From positions 3,010 to 16,073 of the forward strand of contig CACVAU010000045.1 of NCBI GenBank assembly GCA_902727915.1: a stretch of DNA of 13,064 bases, in the 5' to 3' direction. The position numbers and the translations under genes are program-made. Shown here in pieces: positions 7,881 to 13,064 of this stretch; position 1 is the first letter of the stretch, and each line of letters starts with the position of its first letter. The stretch comes from an uncultured Sulfurovum sp. (lineage in GTDB: Bacteria; Campylobacterota; Campylobacteria; Campylobacterales; Sulfurovaceae). A model generated the notes under the pieces. That model searched no databases. It saw only the letters and a program-made list of their open reading frames with translations, and was not told the origin of the DNA.

Positions 7881-8707
7881 TATTTTAAATCCTCCACTTC
7901 AATTTTCCCTAGTCCAAGTACCGTTTGTTTTCCAACACCAAGTACTTCACCGAGTTTTAAAAGCTTATAGCTTTGTTCATCTATTCCCATAACTGCTATC
8001 TCTCCTACTGTTCCATCCATATTCATCCTTTTATTTTGTCGATTACTTTGTCTTTGTAGTTCTTCATATTTTAAAAGCTTTATGTCTGCTACATAACTTG
8101 GTTCATAATTGAGTTTAAATACCTTTTTTCCATAAAAAACCTCTTGCTCTCGTTGGTAAATAGATCGTAAAATGTCTTCTATGTCTACATTATCTCTTAA
8201 AAATTTATTGCTCTTTTTAATCCTAAGAGGTGTTTGTAATCGTATCTTGATATTGGGACAGAAGCTGTCTATTTGAAAGGTTTTTGGTAAAATATCGAAA
8301 GAAGTAAAGCCATTGTTTTCATAAATGCTTTGATTATTCAAATAAACTTTGAAGTCTGAAAACTTATAATTGTACTTCGTTAAGCCCATTTGAGTAAGTG
8401 TCATTTCTAAAGCACTTAAAACATAAGGCAATCCATCACAAGCTTCATCAAACAAATAAAGCCCAAAGTCAAATTTATTACTTCCAAGTTCTATGTTAAA
8501 CCGATATTTATGAAAACTGTTTTTCTTTTCATAAAAATCATAATACAAACAAGAACTTTGAGCAAAACAGCCTTCGCATTGGTAAGAAGGATTGATACAG
8601 GTTACTTTTTTAAGAGCATGCCCCATGGCACCTCTTATCATGGAACCTATAAAGTAAGAAGGTTTATGGTTAGTTTTTATCTTGACTTCTATTTTATGAT
8701 ACTTCAT
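7880..8707 (-). CDS. cas6: Cas6 pre-crRNA processing endoribonuclease
   Basis: The 275-aa RAMP protein cuts the repeat in the array transcript to leave the 8-nt handle. The N-terminal segment SMIRGAMGHALKKVTC (22-37), a cysteine cluster C37-x6-C44-x2-C47-x5-C53 and the C-terminal glycine-rich loop LGEVLGVGKQTVLGLGKI (252-269) match the Cas6 group often found with type III systems. The cysteines may bind a metal. Catalytic residues cannot be assigned by eye; His14 and His30 are candidates, not evidence. It heads the tightly overlapping effector gene set and is coupled to cas10 by TAATG. A 53-bp gap separates it from the HD gene, and the ribosome binding site is weak (GGGA), unlike the strong sites elsewhere in the locus, which may limit its level. 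Confidence 0.92.
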   Translation of the reverse strand: MKYHKIEVKIKTNHKPSYFIGSMIRGAMGHALKKVTCINPSYQCEGCFAQSSCLYYDFYEKKNSFHKYRFNIELGSNKFDFGLYLFDEACDGLPYVLSALEMTLTQMGLTKYNYKFSDFKVYLNNQSIYENNGFTSFDILPKTFQIDSFCPNIKIRLQTPLRIKKSNKFLRDNVDIEDILRSIYQREQEVFYGKKVFKLNYEPSYVADIKLLKYEELQRQSNRQNKRMNMDGTVGEIAVMGIDEQSYKLLKLGEVLGVGKQTVLGLGKIEVEDLK

Positions 8708-8724
8708 TTTTTCCCATTTTTTAC

Positions 8725-8741
8725 AGTTAATTATGTTAACT
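8725..8741. promoter_or_regulatory. Inverted repeat upstream of cas6
   Basis: AGTTAA and TTAACT form a perfect 6-bp inverted repeat around the 5-nt spacer TTATG, 17 bases before the cas6 start. The surrounding sequence is very AT-rich and contains CATAAT on the minus strand as a weak -10 candidate. It could be an operator or an internal promoter for the effector genes. In AT-rich DNA such a repeat can also occur by chance, and it does not resemble the shared operator found upstream of the other two units. Confidence 0.3.
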
Positions 8742-8760
8742 AAATATTATTAATAAATAT

Positions 8761-9324
8761 TTAACAGCTATTTTTCTCTATTTTTTCTAAAATAGCTTGT
8801 GTATCTAAAGTAGATTCACCCATAGTCTTAGAGAATCTTCCTAAGTCATCACACACTCTAAGTTCTAATAAATGTTTAAAAAAGTCCAATCTATTTTTAA
8901 ACTTTTCATAAATAATATCAACATCACTCTCTTGATATAAATAGGCATGTAACGCTATTAACTCTAGAACTTCTTTGGCTTCATCCATGTTTTCAAGAAA
9001 ACTTCGCTTAACTAAGTCCTCCACTAAAGGTTCTGCCATTTTTGAAGAGAGTACTTCATGACCAAAAAACTGAACATGATTATTTTGGGAGTTTACTTTT
9101 CGTGAGGCAGGCTTTCCAATGTCATGAAGGAGTGCAGCTACTTGTACTACTTTGTCATAGCCTTTTAACTCAGCTATTTTGCATACCAACATTGTATGAG
9201 ACCAACAATCACCCTCTACATGATAAGGATTTGTATCACTATCATCAAAGTTATGATGAGATGATAAAAGAGCAAATTTGAGTTCAGGATAATTCGTCTG
9301 AAACCAATGTAATAGTTCTACCAT
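8761..9324 (-). CDS. Standalone HD-domain metal-dependent phosphohydrolase
   Basis: The 187-aa product has the HD-superfamily pattern: His35 and His43 in YHVEGDCWSHT, the central pair His67-Asp68 in ALLHDIGKPASR, His83 and His89 in the next segment, and Asp159 or Asp160 in VCDD near the end. The arrangement resembles the HD domain of CCA-adding enzymes and other HDIG proteins, which act on phosphodiesters or nucleotides. Its place in a locus whose Cas10 lacks an HD domain suggests it could supply a nuclease in trans or process cyclic oligoadenylate; neither can be shown from sequence. The start overlaps the stop of the 41-aa ORF (ATGGTAG), with AAGGGA upstream, so the two are probably translated together. 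It could also be a passenger with a general role. No fusion to other domains is seen. Confidence 0.82.
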   Translation of the reverse strand: MVELLHWFQTNYPELKFALLSSHHNFDDSDTNPYHVEGDCWSHTMLVCKIAELKGYDKVVQVAALLHDIGKPASRKVNSQNNHVQFFGHEVLSSKMAEPLVEDLVKRSFLENMDEAKEVLELIALHAYLYQESDVDIIYEKFKNRLDFFKHLLELRVCDDLGRFSKTMGESTLDTQAILEKIEKNSC

Positions 9325-9443
9325 ATTTTTAAGTCCCTTCTTGTTTGTTCCTTCTCTTTCTTACGTGAATAATTCTTCTTAGACTTTACCACACGTGTTA
9401 CAGGATTAAAACCCCATGTTACTCTGCTTTTTAAATGTTTCAT
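9318..9443 (-). CDS. 41-aa basic small ORF upstream of the HD gene
   Basis: The ORF runs MKHLKSRVTWGFNPVTR, then VVKSKKNYSRKKEKEQTRRD and ends LKIW. About a third of its residues are Lys or Arg; there is no signal peptide or membrane segment. Support comes from an excellent ribosome binding site (AAAGGAG, 6 bases before the ATG), a promoter region just upstream, and a stop codon overlapping the HD gene's start (ATGGTAG), all as expected for the first gene of that unit. The W-x-x-NPVTR...KSKK.Y.RK pattern gives me a weak sense of a widespread family of tiny basic proteins, but I cannot name one. It may bind nucleic acid or act as a translated leader controlling the HD gene. Function unknown. 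Confidence 0.6.
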   Translation of the reverse strand: MKHLKSRVTWGFNPVTRVVKSKKNYSRKKEKEQTRRDLKIW

Positions 9444-9468
9444 GAAAGACTCCTTTTTTAGTACCAGA

Positions 9469-9502
9469 ATAATAGTATAGAAGAGAGACAAAAACTGTCT
9501 AC
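9469..9502 (-). promoter_or_regulatory. Probable promoter and WYL-type operator for the 41-aa ORF/HD unit
   Basis: Bases 9486-9502 (AGACAAAAACTGTCTAC on the plus strand) differ at one position from 12246-12262 upstream of csx20. On the minus strand a -10-like TATTAT lies at 9474-9469, 11 bases from the operator edge, exactly as TATAAT does at the other site; TATACT at 9479-9474 is an alternative. There is no good -35 hexamer because the operator occupies that region. The operator overlaps the stop codon of the WYL gene, so this promoter starts right after that gene. The inverted repeat is shorter here (AGACA/TGTCT) than at the other site. Confidence 0.6.
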
Positions 9503-10458
9503 ATAGAATGTATTAACAAAGTCTCTTCTAGTTTTTTCACATAAGCATCTTTCAACGCTTGTGGTTCTAAAATTATAAGGTCAGGTAACCATTTTTGAAT
9601 AAGGGGAAGTATCTCTAAGTCTTGAGTATACTCTAAAGTAAAGATTACCGAACCATCCTCCCAATTTTCTACAAAAGTCTGAGAAGCTAAAAAGCGTTTC
9701 ATGTCTTTTTGAAAATATTTCGCAATGTTTACAGTGGCTTTAATGGTGGCTTTTTTAACTTTAACATCATAAATACTCATGGCATTTTGTGCTGTGGCTA
9801 AAAATCTCAAATAAGGCTCAATCTCTTTTCTTTGAAAAGTCTCTTTTTTTGAATAATGTACTTCTTTAATAAAACTCAATCGTCTAAAAAGTAACTTTTG
9901 ATCTTTATCCAAAATAACAACATACCAATTATTGTCCATAAAGAGTAAGCGTAAACATTTGGAGTTTTCATGTATTTCTGTCTCATCATAGGTGTAGATA
10001 ATATCTCTATATTCAGAGTTAACAATGGCTTTTTTTAAACTTTTAAAAATGCCTTTTACCTTAGAACTCTGCAACTCTTCCATAATAGAATTTCTAAACA
10101 TAAAGACATCTCTATCTTTAGTTGAAACTTTAGAGAGGGTTCCTTTTTCTAACTCTTTAAAAATCTCTGCATCAAACTCCTGTGCCATTAAAAAGAGTTG
10201 AGAAATATCTTCAGAGTTTTTTATAAACTCTTCAAAGATATCAGAAACCTTTACCAATTTCCAAAACTTTGTACGACTCTTTTTTATACTTATAATATGT
10301 TCATAATTAGACTCTAACTCTTTTAAATAACGTTCTAATGTCTTTGGATCACAAGCAAACTCATCTAAAAGCACAGCATCATAAGAACTTATTTCAGGTT
10401 GAACCAAAAAACGTTCTATGAGTTTAAAAAGAGCATTTACTTTTTTTGTAATTGCCAT
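9499..10458 (-). CDS. WYL-domain transcriptional regulator of the CRISPR locus
   Basis: The 319-aa product has an N-terminal winged helix-turn-helix (about 1-70; PKTLERYLKELESNYEHI matches the recognition helix and wing of DeoR/WYL-type regulators), a linker of about 75 residues, a WYL domain (about 148-215) with the name-giving motif present as WYV in NNWYVVILD followed by LLFRRLSFI, and a C-terminal WCX-type domain (about 233-315) ending WLPDLIILEPQALKDAYVKKL. WYL domains are thought to sense nucleotide or nucleic-acid ligands and often sit in CRISPR and other defence loci. It is the last gene of the csx20 unit (TAATG overlap with the CARF-HEPN gene), and two near-identical palindromic sites sit at the promoters on either side of this unit, making it the obvious candidate to bind them. 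Whether it represses or activates is not visible. Confidence 0.9.
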   Translation of the reverse strand: MAITKKVNALFKLIERFLVQPEISSYDAVLLDEFACDPKTLERYLKELESNYEHIISIKKSRTKFWKLVKVSDIFEEFIKNSEDISQLFLMAQEFDAEIFKELEKGTLSKVSTKDRDVFMFRNSIMEELQSSKVKGIFKSLKKAIVNSEYRDIIYTYDETEIHENSKCLRLLFMDNNWYVVILDKDQKLLFRRLSFIKEVHYSKKETFQRKEIEPYLRFLATAQNAMSIYDVKVKKATIKATVNIAKYFQKDMKRFLASQTFVENWEDGSVIFTLEYTQDLEILPLIQKWLPDLIILEPQALKDAYVKKLEETLLIHSM

Positions 10459-11801
10459 TAGTTCTGACCTTTGAAACTTTTAAAATCTTTCAAAATATTC
10501 TCTTTTATGGCAAACTTTTCAAAACTTTTTTGATTTCTTTTGTAAATAAACTTTACATCTTCAATCGTAAATCCTGAGTTTCCATGTGCTAAGTTGTTTC
10601 GCAAACCTTCCAAGTCTTCAATAAATCGTTTAAACTTCTTCAGCCCATCAACACCATTAAGATACGCAACAATCGTATCTTTCATCGCTTCTGTATTGAT
10701 AAAAAGTCGTGAATCACCCACTTTAAATCTCTCTTTTATCTTAACAATAACACGAGATTGATTGGTCATGGTATATAAAGAATAAATGTGTAACGGTTCT
10801 TTTTGCTCTTCAATATAGCCTCTATATTCTTTTAGCCGTTCTCCTACGATTTCTATTTGGGAGAGCGCGTCTAAACAATAAAGTCCTACAGCCTCAAAAA
10901 GTAGAGTAATGGCATTAAGTTGATAACCTCTTTCATCCATCATTTGCGAAAGTTTATAAAGTCTCATCCACTCATTTTCATATTTTAACTGCCGTATTTC
11001 TTCAAGATGTTCTTTAATCTCTTCAATGTATTCTCTAAAGTTCTCAACGGATTCTTTTGTTTGTAAGACTTCTAAATTGGAAATAATATTTTCAATAATT
11101 GTACCTTCAATCAGAGGTTTTAATGAGTTAGATAAAAAGTGATGAGAAAATTCATTTAACTCTTCTGCCAATTCTTGATAGAGACCATTGGAAAAATGTA
11201 TGTTACTTGATACCGTATAGTTTTGATTAAAACTCGAAAGCATTGAAGAGAGATTTGCTAATTCTAAATATTCTTTTAAATCAATAATCTCATACTCTTC
11301 ATATTGTTTAACTTCTTTGGCAAATAAAATATGTTCTATTTTTTGTGGATTTTTGATATTTTGAATAATCAAATTAATAACTGCTAAAATAGGAAAATGT
11401 CTAAATCCATGACTCACATCAATAATTACTTTATCATACTCTTCAATCAACGCATTATATTGATTTAAAAAATAAGAATATTGGGCTTCTTTAATTTCAT
11501 TATTATGTTCATCCACAGCATTTTCTGAAATAAAAACACCTTCTTTTCTAATATCAAAGTCAAGGTTTTCATACCTTAATACTTTAGATTGAATATTTTT
11601 AGAAAAATTTGTATAAATACATCGAATCGTTCCATACTGATCTTCAAGGTTTGCAATAAGAAGTGGAAGCATATTGGTATAGTTCTCTTTTTTTAAAGAG
11701 AAAACCTTTTGAAGTTCTTGAGATAAATAATAATGTGCTTTTTCTTGCCCTTCTCTTGGTGGAGATATGGTTCCTAAAATTGTAATAACAGCTTTTTTCA
11801 T
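10458..11801 (-). CDS. csx1: CARF-HEPN ribonuclease of the TM1812/Csx1 group, cyclic-oligoadenylate effector
   Basis: The 447-aa product starts with the CARF-type strand KKAVITILGTIS and carries the diagnostic motif DVSHGFRH (Asp128-His135), the DxTHG-type signature of the TM1812 branch of Csx1/Csx2 proteins, followed by a hydrophobic helix. The C-terminal half is helical and ends in a HEPN domain with the catalytic pattern R-x4-H in RNNLAHGN (Arg401, His406). By family knowledge, cyclic oligoadenylate made by Cas10 binds the CARF domain and activates HEPN-dependent RNA cleavage throughout the cell. It sits 8 bp after csx20 and overlaps the WYL gene start by one base. Ligand ring size (often cA4 in this group) cannot be read from sequence. 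No membrane segment is visible, so it should act in the cytoplasm. The name csx1 is used in the broad sense. Confidence 0.9.
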   Translation of the reverse strand: MKKAVITILGTISPPREGQEKAHYYLSQELQKVFSLKKENYTNMLPLLIANLEDQYGTIRCIYTNFSKNIQSKVLRYENLDFDIRKEGVFISENAVDEHNNEIKEAQYSYFLNQYNALIEEYDKVIIDVSHGFRHFPILAVINLIIQNIKNPQKIEHILFAKEVKQYEEYEIIDLKEYLELANLSSMLSSFNQNYTVSSNIHFSNGLYQELAEELNEFSHHFLSNSLKPLIEGTIIENIISNLEVLQTKESVENFREYIEEIKEHLEEIRQLKYENEWMRLYKLSQMMDERGYQLNAITLLFEAVGLYCLDALSQIEIVGERLKEYRGYIEEQKEPLHIYSLYTMTNQSRVIVKIKERFKVGDSRLFINTEAMKDTIVAYLNGVDGLKKFKRFIEDLEGLRNNLAHGNSGFTIEDVKFIYKRNQKSFEKFAIKENILKDFKSFKGQN

Positions 11802-11809
11802 CTCTTCCC

Positions 11810-12193
11810 CTAATATTTTCTAAACCCAACATGATTAAAAACAGATTTTTTAACAACTTTACCATCATTGCCTTTAAGCTCTAGCACTTCTCTTTGTGTT
11901 GTAGCATACACAGCAGAAAAACCTAAAGATTTCAAAAAAAACACAACAGAACATGTTGCTCCAGCATCTCCTTGCACCAATACCAAGTCATTGTCCTCTA
12001 AATTTTCAATTAAGAAATTCCGAAGAGGTTGTAGATATTTGACTAAGTCTTCCAGTGTAGGGGGTACATTTGACCAAAGTGTTTGAAGTTCAGGACTTAA
12101 AGGGATAAACGCCTCCACAGCAAAAGTGTTTTTTGCATCATTAATCTGCTTACTAGTTAACGTATGAGAGAGGAGTAAAAATAGTTTTTTCAT
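11810..12193 (-). CDS. csx20: Csx20, small accessory protein of cyclic-oligoadenylate signalling
   Basis: The 127-aa product matches what I know of Csx20: start KKLFLLLSHTLTSKQ, the segment LQTLWSNVPP (38-47), VLVQGDAGATCSVV (72-85) with the QGDxGAT motif, VYATTQREVLE (95-105) and the end FNHVGFRKY. The alternating strands and Gly-rich motif suggest a Rossmann-like, CARF-related fold. Csx20 is found in type III loci next to CARF effectors and, as I recall, has been linked to removal of cyclic oligoadenylate, which would switch the downstream CARF-HEPN RNase off again. It is the first gene of its unit: a TATAAT box lies at 12234-12229 and the palindromic operator at 12241-12265. The ribosome binding site AAGGA is about 12 bases from the ATG, rather far. 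The activity is family-level inference. Confidence 0.8.
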   Translation of the reverse strand: MKKLFLLLSHTLTSKQINDAKNTFAVEAFIPLSPELQTLWSNVPPTLEDLVKYLQPLRNFLIENLEDNDLVLVQGDAGATCSVVFFLKSLGFSAVYATTQREVLELKGNDGKVVKKSVFNHVGFRKY

Positions 12194-12228
12194 TGTTCGG
12201 TAAATCCTTATTTTAAAATATGTGAAGG

Positions 12229-12265
12229 ATTATAGACTAATGAGTAGACAAAAGCTGTCTACTCA
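12229..12265 (-). promoter_or_regulatory. Promoter of the csx20 unit with a 10-bp palindromic operator
   Basis: TGAGTAGACA (12241-12250) and TGTCTACTCA (12256-12265) form a perfect 10-bp inverted repeat around AAAGC. On the minus strand a consensus -10 box TATAAT follows at 12234-12229, which puts the operator over the -35 region and the likely transcript start about 30 bases before csx20. Bases 12246-12262 recur with one change upstream of the 41-aa ORF/HD unit at the same 11-base distance from a -10-like hexamer. As RNA the repeat would also form a hairpin just beyond the array trailer, but there is no following U-run as in a classical terminator. Confidence 0.7.
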
Positions 12266-12285
12266 CAAACTTCTTAGCATCATAA

Positions 12286-12393
12286 CAATTAATCCCCTAT
12301 CACATTACTGTAGTCGGGTCATAAACGGCTCTTTCTGCAAAAATTGAAGAGATAGAGTTTCAATCCCCTATCACATTACTGTAGTCGGGTCAT
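12286..12393 (-). repeat. Degenerate trailer-end CRISPR repeats 1 and 2
   Basis: Repeat 2 (12357-12393) and repeat 1 (12286-12322) read CACATTACTG where the other nine read CACATCTCTG. Repeat 1 has also lost the handle end: CAATTAATCCCC replaces GTTTCAATCCCC. Loss of sequence at one end is typical of the oldest, leader-distal repeats. Repeat 1 has no spacer after its handle in the minus-strand direction, so the damage does not affect a crRNA. Confidence 0.85.
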
Positions 12394-13064
12394 AAGACGG
12401 ATCAGTGTCCATATGAACTAAATAAGTTTTTGTTTCAATCCCCTATCACATCTCTGTAGTCGGGTCATGACGGAAAATATTTCAAACTTGAAAAGAATGA
12501 ATTTTAAAGGTTTCAATCCCCTATCACATCTCTGTAGTCGGGTCATATCCAAAAGGATTTGATGTCAATAAGTCTGTTATTAGGTTTCAATCCCCTATCA
12601 CATCTCTGTAGTCGGGTCATCGAGATTTAAATTCACGACTGGTATATCTGCTTCACGTTTCAATCCCCTATCACATCTCTGTAGTCGGGTCATAGTGATA
12701 ATAGCTATAGTTGTTTGGGCAGTGTTTGAGCTGAGTTTCAATCCCCTATCACATCTCTGTAGTCGGGTCATATAATCAACAACAAAGGAATAAAAATGCT
12801 ACTAAAGTTTCAATCCCCTATCACATCTCTGTAGTCGGGTCATTCCAAAAACGATAATCTCCACTTTCTCTACTCAGTTTCAATCCCCTATCACATCTCT
12901 GTAGTCGGGTCATAAAACTGAAGCTGCTGTTTCTCAAACGGTAGATACTGTTGTGTTTCAATCCCCTATCACATCTCTGTAGTCGGGTCATAAGGATTAA
13001 AAAATGATGGAATTTGTAATACTAGGAGTTTCAATCCCCTATCACATCTCTGTAGTCGGGTCAT
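12286..13064 (-). CRISPR. CRISPR array, 11 repeats of 37 nt and 10 spacers of 33-41 nt
   Basis: Plus-strand repeats begin GTTTCAATCCCCTATCACAT and end TCTCTGTAGTCGGGTCAT minus the overlapping T. Repeat starts are 12286, 12357, 12432, 12510, 12584, 12657, 12735, 12807, 12877, 12955 and 13028. Repeats 3-11 are identical, and repeat 11 ends exactly at the window edge, so the array may continue. Spacer lengths from left to right are 34, 38, 41, 37, 36, 41, 35, 33, 41 and 36; such variable, long spacers suit type III. Read on the minus strand the repeat ends GGGGATTGAAAC, giving the usual 8-nt handle ATTGAAAC, and can fold CCC...GGG with an inner UACA/UGUG stem, so Cas6 would cut at the base of the stem. 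Handle orientation and left-end decay both place the leader to the right. No leader or adaptation gene lies in the window. Confidence 0.98.

Noticed and set aside
9486..9502. AGACA/TGTCT hairpin as terminator of the WYL unit
   Set aside because: The stem is only 5 bp, there is no U-run, and it overlaps the WYL stop codon. The match to the csx20 upstream site explains it better.
11644..11868. Minus-strand 74-codon frame overlapping csx20 and the CARF-HEPN gene
   Set aside because: It runs out of phase through two well-supported genes and has no recognisable protein features.
12241..12265. Inverted repeat read as a rho-independent terminator for the CRISPR array transcript
   Set aside because: The hairpin is strong, but no U-run follows on the minus strand, and the same core recurs with conserved loop bases at another promoter, which fits an operator better. 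A secondary role in ending the array transcript is not excluded.
12323..13027. All ten spacers having an open frame on the plus strand as evidence of sense-strand targeting
   Set aside because: Stretches of 33-41 nt usually have an open frame in at least one of three phases on either strand, and several spacers are open on the minus strand too. Only the two RBS-ATG cases were kept.
8761..13064. cas1, cas2 or reverse-transcriptase adaptation genes
   Set aside because: None of the open frames resembles them. They may lie beyond the array or be supplied by another locus.

Overview
The window holds most of a type III-D CRISPR-Cas locus from a low-GC bacterium. Every gene is on the minus strand, so the locus reads from right to left. 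The AT-rich base use, the strong purine-rich ribosome binding sites and the Csx20/TM1812-type proteins suggest a Campylobacterota host (Sulfurimonas/Sulfurovum/Arcobacter-like). That placement is inference; no taxonomic marker gene is present.

Layout in the direction of transcription: (1) 13064-12286, a CRISPR array with 11 copies of a 37-nt repeat and 10 spacers of 33-41 nt. The minus-strand repeat ends in the classical ATTGAAAC handle. The repeats at the left end are degenerate, so that is the trailer end; the leader and any cas1/cas2 would lie beyond the right edge. (2) 12265-9499, a signalling and regulation unit behind a palindromic site and a TATAAT box: csx20 (cyclic-oligoadenylate accessory protein), a CARF-HEPN ribonuclease of the TM1812/Csx1 group, and a WYL-domain transcription factor. 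(3) 9502-8761, a second promoter region carrying nearly the same operator, a 41-aa basic small ORF and a standalone HD phosphohydrolase. (4) 8707-308, the effector genes: cas6, an HD-less cas10 with GGDD, a small single-domain Cas7-like RAMP, csx10 (Cas5-like with a helical tail), a two-domain Cas7-like RAMP, a Csx19-like gene and a long TIGR03986-type RAMP with a C-terminal extension. (5) 283-2, the start of a leucine-rich-repeat gene whose frame is stopped inside a 17-bp tandem repeat at the window edge.

Expected workflow (family knowledge applied to this gene set): Cas6 cuts the array transcript, and Cas10, Csx10, the Cas7-like proteins and Csx19 assemble on the crRNA. RNA target binding turns on Cas10 GGDD cyclase activity, the resulting cyclic oligoadenylate activates the CARF-HEPN RNase, and Csx20 probably dampens the signal. 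The most distinctive points are a 17-bp operator shared by two promoters at identical spacing from the -10 box, probably bound by the WYL protein; repeat variants that change a GNRA-type loop to another GNRA-type loop; two spacers that look like translation-start regions on the strand the crRNAs would bind; a standalone HD protein next to an HD-less Cas10; and operon additions (41-aa ORF, LRR gene, TPR-like RAMP tail) whose roles I cannot assign.
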